From Desulfobulbaceae bacterium BRH_c16a (GTDB taxonomy: Bacteria; Desulfobacterota; Desulfobulbia; Desulfobulbales; Desulfocapsaceae): a stretch of DNA of 62,454 bases. Positions 39,352 to 48,488 of the stretch are shown here, one piece after another. A model generated the notes under the pieces. The model saw nothing but the letters and a program-made list of their open reading frames with translations, was not told the DNA's origin and made no database searches. Location: assembly GCA_000961725.1 (NCBI GenBank), contig LADS01000052.1, forward strand, positions 1 through 62,454. Reading direction: 5' to 3'. Position 1 is the stretch's first letter, and every line of letters begins with the position of its first letter. Made by a program: the position numbers and the translations under genes.

Positions 39352-40080
39352 ATGAGAAGGGAAATTCAATACCACCTGCAAACATCGACAGACGGCCAGG
39401 GGTTCACTTTGGTGGAGTTGATGGTGACCATGGCGATATCACTGTTCGTCATGGGAGTTATTTACACTGCCTATACAGTGTACCAACGTCACTACACCAC
39501 TCAGATTCAGGTGGTGGACATGCAACAGAATATCCGGTCCGCCATGAACTTCATGATGGAGGACATCCGCATGGCCGGCTACAACCCTCCGGGTTTCTCG
39601 AATGCCGGAATCGTAACTGCCACCGCCGCGACTCTCAATTTCACCAAGGACACGACCAATACTCTCGGCACAGCAGACGACGGGGATGGGTTGCTCGACG
39701 GGCCGAATGAAAATATCACCTTCGGATTTGCTGCCGGTGTCGATGTGCTGCCCGGGCCTCCTGACGGCATTGCCGATAATGGCGCGGCCTCATTTGCCAT
39801 GATCGTTGGCGGTGTCCCTCAGGCAATCGCCAATAACATCCATGCCATCGAATTCAACTACACGCTTGACACCGGCCTCACGACAACCGCACCGGCTTCT
39901 CCCGCCGATATCCGCTCCGTCACCATTTCGATACTTGCACGAATGGCAAACCGTGACCCGAACTTTACCGATACAGCCACCTACACAACAGATTCCGGCG
40001 CCACATGGGGTCCTTTTAACGACAATTTTCGACGGCGACTCCTTATAGCCAGCGTCAAATGCAGAAACATGGGGTTATAA
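39352..40080 (+). CDS. pilW: Type IV minor pilin PilW
   Basis: A 242-residue minor pilin with processing site QGFTLVELMVTMAISLFVMGVIY. PilW-like features are the long C-terminal domain and MQQNIRSAMNFMMEDIRMAGYNPPG. It helps start pilus assembly and works with PilV, PilX and PilY1. ATG 39352 has GAAGGGA upstream; a TTG at 39334 touches the previous stop but is less likely. Gap to pilV is four bases. Confidence 0.9.
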   Translation: MRREIQYHLQTSTDGQGFTLVELMVTMAISLFVMGVIYTAYTVYQRHYTTQIQVVDMQQNIRSAMNFMMEDIRMAGYNPPGFSNAGIVTATAATLNFTKDTTNTLGTADDGDGLLDGPNENITFGFAAGVDVLPGPPDGIADNGAASFAMIVGGVPQAIANNIHAIEFNYTLDTGLTTTAPASPADIRSVTISILARMANRDPNFTDTATYTTDSGATWGPFNDNFRRRLLIASVKCRNMGL

Positions 40081-40084
40081 AACA

Positions 40085-40498
40085 ATGCACACCGACAATA
40101 AAAGCACAAACGTTGCCCGGATGAAGGGAAACGAAGGATTCACCCTCATAGAAACAATGATAGCCATGGTCGTTCTGACTGTCGGCATCTTTGCCCTGTA
40201 TTCGATGCAAACCACGTCGATCAGGTACAATGCGTCCGCCAATGCCATTACCGGTTCGTCCACCTGGGCAGCCGATCGTATCGAGCAACTGCTGGAGAGT
40301 CCTTACGACGACATTGTCGACGGCAACGAAGTCAGAGACCGATATGCGGTCTCATGGACCGTCACCAATTCCCTTACCCCAAACCCCAGCGACCCCTCGG
40401 CATCAACCGTCAAGGCCGTCAGGGTCCTGGTCCAGCACAACGATTTCGGCGTCAATAAACAAGTGGTACTGAATTATTACAAACAGAAGGTATTTTAA
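40085..40498 (+). CDS. pilV: Type IV minor pilin PilV
   Basis: A 137-residue prepilin-like protein with signal EGFTLIETMIAMVVLTVGIFALYSMQ, the TLIETMIAMVVLxVGI form being typical of PilV. A second ATG at 40121 would shorten the leader. It is placed four bases after pilW and followed 18 bases later by pilX, consistent with one transcript. Part of the priming complex of minor pilins. Confidence 0.9.
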   Translation: MHTDNKSTNVARMKGNEGFTLIETMIAMVVLTVGIFALYSMQTTSIRYNASANAITGSSTWAADRIEQLLESPYDDIVDGNEVRDRYAVSWTVTNSLTPNPSDPSASTVKAVRVLVQHNDFGVNKQVVLNYYKQKVF

Positions 40499-40516
40499 TC
40501 CCATGGAGTTTTTGAA

Positions 40517-41176
40517 ATGACCAGAATTCCGCGACAATCGAACAACGAGGAAGGTTTTATCCTGGTTGCCGCCCTGATGATAATGCTCATTTTGACGATT
40601 ATGGGCATAGCCATGAACAACAATACCACAACAGAGATTCAAGTTGCGGCAAACGACAGACTTCATAAGCAGACGTTTTACGAAGCGGACGGCGGGACTG
40701 AATTTGCCGCAGAAGTTCTTGAACAGAACATCGCCTGCGTCAATTTTTCATCCGGCGGTGTCGGCAGCGCTGTGCTCAATGCAGCCGGAGATATCACGCT
40801 TGACGGCAATATCGCCGTCGATAGCGGCAGACTTCAATTATGGCAAAACGTTATCGGAACCTATAGCGGCCTTGCCGGAAACCCTCCATACCCTTCCGAT
40901 GCTCTGCGCGACATGTGGCTTCCACCTGATTTCGTGGCCGGCCAGCCACACACCAACATTACGGTTGAAGGCATTGCCGACCTGTCTGCCGGCTCTTCGA
41001 TTATTTTTGGAGCCGGCTACCTCGGTCTCGGCCGGTCGATGAGTGCCGGAGGTGTCACGCTCGAATATGAGATCGATGCTCAGCATATCGGATCTTCGAA
41101 CAGTGAAAGCCTGATAAGGGTCCAGTACCGCCACGTAGTCGGCCGGGAAGATCCATTCTGCAGATACGATATATAA
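40517..41176 (+). CDS. pilX: Type IV minor pilin PilX-like
   Basis: A 219-residue protein with a PilX-type N-terminus: EEGFILVAALMIMLILTIMGIAMNNNT, where mature position 5 is not Glu, as usual in PilX. The following QVAANDRLHKQTFYEADGGTEFA resembles the family QIAGNARDRxxAFxAAExAL. The body is otherwise divergent. pilY1 starts 37 bases downstream. Confidence 0.85.
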   Translation: MTRIPRQSNNEEGFILVAALMIMLILTIMGIAMNNNTTTEIQVAANDRLHKQTFYEADGGTEFAAEVLEQNIACVNFSSGGVGSAVLNAAGDITLDGNIAVDSGRLQLWQNVIGTYSGLAGNPPYPSDALRDMWLPPDFVAGQPHTNITVEGIADLSAGSSIIFGAGYLGLGRSMSAGGVTLEYEIDAQHIGSSNSESLIRVQYRHVVGREDPFCRYDI

Positions 41177-41213
41177 AATCTCTTCGAAATACTTGCTGTA
41201 CTGGAGGCCTAAA

Positions 41214-44200
41214 ATGAATATTTTCAAAGACTTTTCAGTTTATCGTTATTTCATTCTTCTCTGCACATGTTTCCTGCTGCAAGCTGGTACCGCCAACGCC
41301 AATGTCTGCCAGGATGGCCTTGGCATTCCGCCGTTTTTGTCTTCCGGCGCAAAACCGAATCTTCTGCTGGCTCTCGACAACTCCGGCAGTATGCTCGACA
41401 CCGCCTACGTCAATATTGTCGGGGAATGCGTCGACAATGGTTTCGACCCTGCCGAAACCTATGCCGGTCTGTTCGATCCGAAAAAATGGTACCAGTGGAC
41501 GGCCGGCGTCCCTCAATGGCTGAGCGGCACGACCTACAGTGCCGGCAACTATGTTTACACCGAAGGGGTATTTTACAAGGCCGCAGCTGCAACCGGCAAC
41601 GCTTCGGTCGGCGCGAATATAGATGCAGACACCTCGGTAACCTGGGCCATTGTTTATGAAATACCCAAATGGACCAATGGAGACACCTATCCCGCCAAAA
41701 GTTTTGTTAAATATGCCGATCAGCTCTATTACTCTGCGGCCGGTGGAACCGCGAGCGATCCGGACTCGTCCGATGGCATCACCATTCAGGGCGATACCCT
41801 GAGCTGGGTCGAGGTAGACTCTTCCTGGCTTGACAATCAAGTTTATGCTGCCGGAGACGTAGTCAGCGATCATGGCATGCTGTTCAGGGCGACCTCTTCA
41901 GGGACTTCTTCCGGTACTGGCGTAGCCGACGATTCAGGCGTCAGCTGGACAAGACTCGATGAAGGATATTTTGCGGAAACAAATTATGCCACCAGCGACG
42001 ATGCGGCGTCCGCCTCCGGAGCTGCATCCGGAGTTGCCTATAAGCAGGACAATCTTTTCGTGAAAATCAGCTCGGTCGGCGGCGTTCAGTCCGGGGTGAC
42101 GGTATTTGCCGCCAGCGGCAACCTTCTCAACTGGGCGGCTGCTTCAAAATTCGACATCCAGAAAAAAATCCTTACCGGCGGAAAATACAATGAAGATCAG
42201 CAATCCCTTGTCAGCGAAGGACGTGGCTGCTCTTCAAGGGGATTTATCAAGGAAGTGGGCGTCAAAAAACAGCCTTCAGGGGAGAATAATGTCATCACCT
42301 TCTCGGTTCGGGGTTTTGGCGATGACGACTGGATCGACTCAACCGACGACACCACCCGTATAGCCATACTGGGTGTAAGCACTGCAGGGTTTATCGGCAG
42401 CGACCGGCAGCAAGCTTGTCAGAATGCCATCAATGAAGTTGCCAAAGGCGAGGACGCCAATCAGGGGCAGCTCTCTCAGTATGTGGGGACTTGCCTTAAT
42501 TATAGCGGCACCAACAATGTGCTTGCCGAATCCAATGCAGCCTACAATCATTCTATCCATACCTGCTGGTCGATTGTCAAAAAAAATTACACGACACCTG
42601 CCGATCTCGGCAACGTCAGTGAGATCGTCAACGCCTGCGAAAATATCTACGACATCGGTGTTTCTCCGGCCACCATCGACCCTTATGACAGTGGCTACAT
42701 GTGTTATGGCAGCTATAACGGCACTATTCCCGATGCAAACAACCCGACAGGGTCAGGCAGCTCACGTGAGGGATACATTGGTCGCTGCTGGGAACCCGGC
42801 ACCCTTCCTCCCGGCTGTGTGGCAATTCCCTGCAACGGGCCCTATGATACTGGAAACCCACGCTGCTTCGCAGATAATCTGACCTACGAATGCTCGGGCA
42901 ATTACAACAGCAGCAAAGACACCTGCAACAAACCCTGGGTTCTTGTATTACGGGATGCCGATCCGACAGATGCTTTTGTCTGCGACACCTCCGCAACCGG
43001 CACACCCGGCAAATGGACCGACGACCTCAACCCCAATACTGCCACCCAGTGTATCCAGGAAGCGATGTGGGATTACTGCGGCTCCCTGAAAATACCTGAG
43101 GTTATCGATCCCTCCGACCAGATCTTCAATACCGGCGAGACCTGGGGAATGGTCGGTGCCATGATCGACTCGGGCGTTGTTGCAATGTTCGGCACCGCTC
43201 GGCCTCTTCTTGTCATGAAGGGATATATTCGGCAGACTTCTGCTCCGGAGGGCATCCTCCATGAGGTGGCGGAAGACCTGCGGATGGGAGCCATGGCCTT
43301 TAACGACAACGGCGCCTTGACAGAATGCCAGAATGCAAACGATACCATAGTTAAATATTGCCCGGACTCCAACCGTGATGGCGCCAGAGTCATCTCACCC
43401 ATCAAGGATGGGTATGCGACGAATGCTTCGGGTGTACGTCATGTCGACGAATTGGTTATTGCCGTCAACGATATCCGGGCCACATCCTGGACCCCGCTTG
43501 CCGAGGCCCTCTATAATGCCCTTGGCTATTACGGCCAGAATACCGACTTCAGGCTTGATCCTGCCGATTTCACCACCGCTGCCGAAGATGCGGCCTTTGA
43601 AGACCCGGTACAGTACTGGTGCCAGGATAACCATATCCTGGTTATTACGGAAGGTGCATCGACTGCCGACATCAATCCCGATGTCGCCGCGAAGATCACC
43701 AGTCTTGGGCTTGAAGACCCAACTGTCACTGCAGCCAATGAAGGTCAATGTCTGAACGAAGAGGGGCAAAGCGATCTCTATGGTTCAACATTTCTCGACG
43801 ACCTGACGTTCTTCGGTCAAAATGCCATAAGTGCCGACATTTATACTACTCCCACCCTGCAGAGCGATGACGGCACCTCGTATGATAAACAAAACATCAG
43901 AACATATCTGGTTGTGGCCGGCGCCCCCCGTGACGACGGCTCGGATGACGAATGCAACCCAGCTGCCATTATGGCCAATGCCGCCGCCAACGGTGGCACT
44001 ACACTTCTAACCGGTGACAATCCGGCGCAGCTCGAAGCAAATCTCAGATCGGCATTGTCGGATATTCTGTTCCGAACATCGGCCGGATCTGCCGCTTCGG
44101 TTATTTCGAGTTCGAGAAGCGGTGAAGGCGGTGTTTACCAGGCTATCTTCTGGCCAAAAATCGACCGGGGCCTCGGCAAGGAGCCTTTGCTGTGGGCCGG

Positions 44201-47054
44201 CGATGTGCACGCCTTCTTCATTGACGAGCACGGTCTGCTCTGGGATGATTACAGTGGCGGCAATAATGCTACCCGCGGCGAACTCTGGACGGAAGACACC
44301 AACGGCAACGGCATTCTCGATCCGGGCGAAGATGTCTATCCGATCGTTAACGGAATCCCTACCCAGAACGGGGTCCTCGACGGCGACAGAAGGATTGTGA
44401 CATTTTACAATCAGTCGACCAATTCGACGCAAATCTGTTTCAACTCATCGGTCATCGAGACCGGAGTCTGTGCCGCATCGCATTACTTCAATACCCCAGC
44501 CGGAGCAGTTGAACTTCGTAGTTTCGACAGGTACCTCTGGTCTGCAGAGGTTCAACTTGAAACTATTACCGAAATTTCCGACAACAGGGAAACTCTCGCC
44601 GACGGGACGTGGAATTTTAACACCAACCGCCGATATATCTTCACCTGGAACGATCTCAATAACGACGGGATCGTCGACGATCAGGAAGAAGTCCTGCAAT
44701 TTGCAGCCGGCATGAACGATCCTCCATTGAGTGTTGCGGCTGCCGTGTCTCCTCGAAACGACTTTCTCAGTGATTTCAATGTGACCACTAATGCCGATCT
44801 CGATAACCTTATTGAATGGATTCGTGGCAACGACATCTATGAAACAGACATCAACGGCAACGGCATTCTCGAACCGGAAGAAGATATCAACGCTAATGGG
44901 ATCCGGGATTATGTGTTCAGATGCCGAAAATATCCGGATTGCGATCCTGCTGCGGTAAACAGCCCGCCATGGCGACTGGGCGATGTCATTCATTCGACAC
45001 CGACCCTCGTAGCCAGACCGGCAGAAGGGTATCACCTGGTTTACAACGATCCGACGTATGCCGCCTTCTATAAAAAGTATCTGGAACGGCGACATGTTAT
45101 CTATTTCGGCGGCAATGACGGTATGCTCCACGCGGTCAACGGCGGGTTTTATCAGGCCGGAATAAATAAGTTCCTGTCGTGTCGAAAGGATCAGCGAGAT
45201 CCAGCGACAAATGAATGCTACGTACCCAGTCCCTACAGTATCAACAGCGTGTATGCTTACCCGGCACTCGGCGATGAATTATGGGCATATATACCGTACA
45301 ATCTGCAACCGCACCTGTCGTGTCTTACCGACCCGGCATACGGCCATAAATACTTCGTCGATGCGCCGCCCCGTATTTTCGATGTCCGCATATTCCCTGA
45401 CGATCCTCTTCTTCATCCCGGCGGCTGGGGCACTATCCTCGTAGGCTATATGCGATTCGGCGGTGCACCCACCCTGGCCGATGATAGCGCGCCATTTACC
45501 GATAACCGTGAATTCATTTCATCGTATTTTATACTCGATGTCACCGATCCGGAAAGGCCGCCGAAGGTCCTGGCGGAAATGACAATGACGACCGACACAG
45601 AGGACTACGACCTGGATGGCACCCCGGAAGATAAGTATGCCCGTATGGGCTATACCACCTCCATGCCGTCGGTTGTTGTAATGCGCAACGATCTGGGAAA
45701 TTCCGAATGGTTTTTAACAATCGGCAATGGCCCGACGACAATTAAAGGCGCCAATGACCAGCAGGGCAAAGTGGCAATCGTTCCGCTCAATTCCCTGACC
45801 GGGGTAAACTGGGCGGTAAACGGCACCGGCGACTATGATGCTTCTGCCCGTAAACCTTTCCGCATCCCCAATGAAGATCCCACTTCAACCTCAAGCGTAC
45901 CTCATTTCGGCCGCAAGCTCATCCCGGACAGCATTGGTGCAGCAAACAGCTTTGTCGGCGACATGGTCACCATCGATTTTGACGTCCGCAGCACCGCAAT
46001 TCCAACTATTGGAGTGCCATATAAAACCGACGCTGTCTATTTCGGCACCGTAGACGGATCCGATTTTGACCCTACCAGAACGTACTGGGACGGCGATGGC
46101 CGAATGTTCCGGCTTGTTACCAAAAGCCCCGATGTCGGAGGCAAACAGCCATATACCTATCCTGAATCATGGTATTTCAGCAAACTTCTGGATGCACACG
46201 GCCCTATCACTGCCGCTCCCAATATCGGCTATGACAAGAGCAATTTCTGGGTCTATTTCGGCACCGGGCGTTTCTTTGCACCGGAAGATAAAACAGACAC
46301 CTCAACCCAATATTTTTTCGGAGTCAAAGAACCTTTCGGTGTCGGCTGCAAATTATCCTGGGACGATATCGAATGGTGGTCCGGGGCATCGGCCGCACCG
46401 ACCAGTCCCGGAGCCGGCCCCGGTTCGCAGGGGCTCCTTCGAACTGACCAGATCCAAGTCGTGGAAAGCAATTCAACCAATCTTTTTAAATTTGCAGGCG
46501 ACTATCTCTACTGTGACAGTTGCACCGACTTCCCGCTTACGGCACTTAATCCGGACGATGGCGACGCACTTCATACCTACTACTCTTTTTCTCAACTGGA
46601 ACAATATATCCAGGGTGAAAAATGTGGTGGCGCAGATAATGCGGCAATAGGTATCGACGGCTGGTACCGGGAGTTCAACGACCTGCGCGAGAGATCTCTC
46701 GGAATGCCGACTCTGCTGGGTGGTCTTGTGACCTATACCAGCTATCAACCTTTCGCCGATATCTGCAAGGCTGAAGGCGTCAGCTATCTGTATGGCGTAT
46801 ATTATTTAACAGGTACCGCCTGGTATGAAAGCGTTTTCGGGACCTACGACAATCCCGAAGGAAAACCGATCGTCAAAGACCGACTTGATCTTGGCAAGGG
46901 ACTGGCCACCACGCCAAGTCTTCAAACCGGCGGTGGCCCGCACGATGTCAATGCGTACATTCAAACCAGTACCGGTGAAATTGTCAAAGTCGGGCAGGAT
47001 AACCTGCCGCTCTTTAATTTTAAAAGCGGCAGAACAAACTGGAAAACCAGATAA
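41214..47054 (+). CDS. pilY1: PilY1-type pilus tip/adhesin protein with CBM-like repeats
   Basis: A 1946-residue exported protein (signal peptide about residues 1-25), larger than P. aeruginosa PilY1 (about 1160). The MIDAS-like start of a von Willebrand A domain, LLLALDNSGSM, is at residue 51, but VWA is interrupted by an insert at about 90-240 with three repeats like W.sGttYsaGdyV...g.fYkA, resembling chitin-binding CBM5/12 modules. The C-terminal half (about 1270-1946) is the PilY1 beta-propeller (RHVIYFGGNDGMLHAVNGG, WVYFGTGRFF). EF-hand-like loops DTNGNGILDPGED (about 1028), DLNNDGIVDDQEE (about 1147) and DINGNGILEPEED (about 1212) suggest calcium control of pilus function. ATG 41214 has GGAGG six bases upstream. 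Confidence 0.93.
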   Translation: MNIFKDFSVYRYFILLCTCFLLQAGTANANVCQDGLGIPPFLSSGAKPNLLLALDNSGSMLDTAYVNIVGECVDNGFDPAETYAGLFDPKKWYQWTAGVPQWLSGTTYSAGNYVYTEGVFYKAAAATGNASVGANIDADTSVTWAIVYEIPKWTNGDTYPAKSFVKYADQLYYSAAGGTASDPDSSDGITIQGDTLSWVEVDSSWLDNQVYAAGDVVSDHGMLFRATSSGTSSGTGVADDSGVSWTRLDEGYFAETNYATSDDAASASGAASGVAYKQDNLFVKISSVGGVQSGVTVFAASGNLLNWAAASKFDIQKKILTGGKYNEDQQSLVSEGRGCSSRGFIKEVGVKKQPSGENNVITFSVRGFGDDDWIDSTDDTTRIAILGVSTAGFIGSDRQQACQNAINEVAKGEDANQGQLSQYVGTCLNYSGTNNVLAESNAAYNHSIHTCWSIVKKNYTTPADLGNVSEIVNACENIYDIGVSPATIDPYDSGYMCYGSYNGTIPDANNPTGSGSSREGYIGRCWEPGTLPPGCVAIPCNGPYDTGNPRCFADNLTYECSGNYNSSKDTCNKPWVLVLRDADPTDAFVCDTSATGTPGKWTDDLNPNTATQCIQEAMWDYCGSLKIPEVIDPSDQIFNTGETWGMVGAMIDSGVVAMFGTARPLLVMKGYIRQTSAPEGILHEVAEDLRMGAMAFNDNGALTECQNANDTIVKYCPDSNRDGARVISPIKDGYATNASGVRHVDELVIAVNDIRATSWTPLAEALYNALGYYGQNTDFRLDPADFTTAAEDAAFEDPVQYWCQDNHILVITEGASTADINPDVAAKITSLGLEDPTVTAANEGQCLNEEGQSDLYGSTFLDDLTFFGQNAISADIYTTPTLQSDDGTSYDKQNIRTYLVVAGAPRDDGSDDECNPAAIMANAAANGGTTLLTGDNPAQLEANLRSALSDILFRTSAGSAASVISSSRSGEGGVYQAIFWPKIDRGLGKEPLLWAGDVHAFFIDEHGLLWDDYSGGNNATRGELWTEDTNGNGILDPGEDVYPIVNGIPTQNGVLDGDRRIVTFYNQSTNSTQICFNSSVIETGVCAASHYFNTPAGAVELRSFDRYLWSAEVQLETITEISDNRETLADGTWNFNTNRRYIFTWNDLNNDGIVDDQEEVLQFAAGMNDPPLSVAAAVSPRNDFLSDFNVTTNADLDNLIEWIRGNDIYETDINGNGILEPEEDINANGIRDYVFRCRKYPDCDPAAVNSPPWRLGDVIHSTPTLVARPAEGYHLVYNDPTYAAFYKKYLERRHVIYFGGNDGMLHAVNGGFYQAGINKFLSCRKDQRDPATNECYVPSPYSINSVYAYPALGDELWAYIPYNLQPHLSCLTDPAYGHKYFVDAPPRIFDVRIFPDDPLLHPGGWGTILVGYMRFGGAPTLADDSAPFTDNREFISSYFILDVTDPERPPKVLAEMTMTTDTEDYDLDGTPEDKYARMGYTTSMPSVVVMRNDLGNSEWFLTIGNGPTTIKGANDQQGKVAIVPLNSLTGVNWAVNGTGDYDASARKPFRIPNEDPTSTSSVPHFGRKLIPDSIGAANSFVGDMVTIDFDVRSTAIPTIGVPYKTDAVYFGTVDGSDFDPTRTYWDGDGRMFRLVTKSPDVGGKQPYTYPESWYFSKLLDAHGPITAAPNIGYDKSNFWVYFGTGRFFAPEDKTDTSTQYFFGVKEPFGVGCKLSWDDIEWWSGASAAPTSPGAGPGSQGLLRTDQIQVVESNSTNLFKFAGDYLYCDSCTDFPLTALNPDDGDALHTYYSFSQLEQYIQGEKCGGADNAAIGIDGWYREFNDLRERSLGMPTLLGGLVTYTSYQPFADICKAEGVSYLYGVYYLTGTAWYESVFGTYDNPEGKPIVKDRLDLGKGLATTPSLQTGGGPHDVNAYIQTSTGEIVKVGQDNLPLFNFKSGRTNWKTR

Positions 47055-47082
47055 CCCGGTTGAGCTGTACAAATAACATTTG

Positions 47083-47122
47083 ATCCCGACTTGTGTATTC
47101 TCTTGCAAGTCGGGATTTTTTT
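47083..47122 (+). terminator. Rho-independent terminator of the pilin operon
   Basis: Perfect 11-bp stem ATCCCGACTTG (47083-47093) / CAAGTCGGGAT (47106-47116) followed by a run of T. It lies 29 bases after pilY1. Confidence 0.93.
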
Positions 47123-47147
47123 ATCTACCTTTCGTATCCGATAAGTT

Positions 47148-47275
47148 TCGTAACTATTCAGAACCGCTCAAGAGGAATATGCCGAGTGAGTCGGTTGGAG
47201 ATGCCGGGTATGTGTCGGGATCGATGATCGAACCTTATCTTTCGATTTCGATAGCGATCCCGATTTCGATTCGGT
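47148..47275. repeat. Non-coding repeat-like spacer
   Basis: Begins CGTAACTATTCAG, close to the GTAACCGTTCA motif of the dispersed element described at 18773, and ends in reiterated TTTCGAT/AGCGAT/CCCGAT hexamer-like units (47239-47270). No coding sign was seen; probably another repetitive element. Confidence 0.35.
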
Positions 47276-47319
47276 AACCGGCAAAAGCGCATTCACAAGA
47301 ATCAATTCCAGGAAACCTC

Positions 47320-47937
47320 ATGACAAATTCCATCGATCACCAATACTTTCAGGAACTGGCGAATGCAGCGCCCGGGCAGATCTGCCGTAATGGCCGTTGC
47401 CGCTTTGATCCTGTGAGCTGCACGTATTCTCTCGATATCTGGGGCGAGGAATATATCCTTGACTGTGCCGGGAAAAAGATTGCATGTACAGGCACCGCCG
47501 AGCCGAAGCCTCATGAATATTTTTATCTTTTTGTTATCTATTATCTGCTTTCCGCTCAAGACATACAAGTTAAGGGAGAGTGGATTTCCGAAAAGGATGT
47601 TCCCGGTGGAACCACGTTTTTCCGGGGCCCGCACCTCATTCCGACGGATCTGATCAGCAGCCGGTTCGGCAATGACCTGGAGAGATTCAAAAAATGCTGC
47701 AGGGATTTGGGTGGCACTTCGCTGAACCTGGCCGATGCCGCCTTCCGGTTCGACATTACCCCCGATCTTCCGGTTGCGGTTCTCCTCTGGCAAGGGGACG
47801 AAGACTTCCCGGCCGAGGCCGGTATTCTCTACGACAGGTCAATTACCACTCTGCTGTCGCTTGATATTCTCTTTGCTCTGGCGGTTGCGATCTGCTTTCG
47901 TGTCGGCAAAGCAGGGCAATCCGGAATGGAGGTTTGA
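47320..47937 (+). CDS. DUF3786 domain protein
   Basis: A 205-residue soluble protein recognised as DUF3786, a family found mainly in anaerobes. Features: FRFDITPDLPVAVLLWQGDEDFPAEAGILYDRSI, the conserved C-terminal block, and an N-terminal half with LDIWGEEYILDC. Cysteines are scattered (about eight) but no clear cluster motif is seen. Function unknown; such proteins are sometimes found with corrinoid or heme enzymes. ATG follows AGGAAA by a proper distance. Confidence 0.8.
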   Translation: MTNSIDHQYFQELANAAPGQICRNGRCRFDPVSCTYSLDIWGEEYILDCAGKKIACTGTAEPKPHEYFYLFVIYYLLSAQDIQVKGEWISEKDVPGGTTFFRGPHLIPTDLISSRFGNDLERFKKCCRDLGGTSLNLADAAFRFDITPDLPVAVLLWQGDEDFPAEAGILYDRSITTLLSLDILFALAVAICFRVGKAGQSGMEV

Positions 47938-48049
47938 CGAGAGGTCATATTTTCAGCCTTCTCAAAACCTGCCGATTCTGCTAAATATTATTCAATCATT
48001 CGCGGCAAATCTTTCAATCGGGCAAAACTGTATCCAAGGGAGAAAGTAC

Positions 48050-48193
48050 ATGGCACAAGAAAGTACGAAGGTGGCGAAGACCTCAACCGAAGAAAAAAAA
48101 CAGCGCCCTCAGTCTGAGTTTTTCATTATCGAAATCTTCAAGAAGATGCTGGAATACAATCATATGAAATCGGGGATTAAAAAGAAATTCTAA
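48050..48193 (+). CDS. Small basic protein, 47 residues
   Basis: A short, strongly charged ORF (MAQESTKVAKTSTEEKK..., ending KSGIKKKF) with a good Shine-Dalgarno GGGAGAA at the right distance from ATG 48050. The middle FFIIEIFKKMLEYNHM could form an amphipathic helix. No family recognised. It follows the DUF3786 gene by 112 bases. Confidence 0.55.
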   Translation: MAQESTKVAKTSTEEKKQRPQSEFFIIEIFKKMLEYNHMKSGIKKKF

Positions 48194-48215
48194 CCCTTCG
48201 ACCAGCGCGGTCAGC

Positions 48216-48268
48216 GTAATTGTTCACCGGTACACAGCAAAAGACTGCATAACCCGGATCTGTAACCG
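48216..48268. repeat. Partial copy of the dispersed MITE-like repeat
   Basis: GTAATTGTTCACC at the start and the following bases up to TGTAACCG match 18773-18825 with about four substitutions. The copy stops at the end of the MoaD-like gene, so only the left third is present. Confidence 0.6.
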
Positions 48269-48269
48269 G

Positions 48270-48488
48270 TCAGCCGCCGGAAAGTGCCGGAAAGACGTCG
48301 ATTTCATCGCCGTCTTCAATAAGATCCGCGCCTCGCAGCAGCGTGCCCCTGCGGACCGCGAGAATACCGCCCAGTGCAACACCTGCATGGGCGGCACATC
48401 GCTGCACGACAGTCTCCCACTTTTCCGTGCCGGTGAGCGGGATCTCGATCCTGCCGATCTCGCTCAATCTGAAGGTGATGATTACCAT
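48270..48488 (-). CDS. MoaD/ThiS-like sulfur carrier
   Basis: A 72-residue ubiquitin-fold protein ending in ALSGG; the double glycine tail is the activation site of MoaD/ThiS proteins, and GDEIDVFPALSGG is the classic end. It overlaps the end of the AOR gene by seven bases. Such MoaD-like genes behind AOR genes probably supply sulfur for the tungsten-pterin cofactor. The UGA after GG is a real stop because GG must be terminal. Confidence 0.85.
   Translation of the reverse strand: MVIITFRLSEIGRIEIPLTGTEKWETVVQRCAAHAGVALGGILAVRRGTLLRGADLIEDGDEIDVFPALSGG

Noticed and set aside
48270..48285. Ser-Gly-Gly-UGA-Pro coding string in the MoaD-like gene identical over 15 bases to the first Sec context of the methyltransferase
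   Set aside because: The double glycine must be the C-terminus of a MoaD/ThiS protein, and sequence after the UGA is the dispersed repeat without protein features. Shared bases are probably chance.
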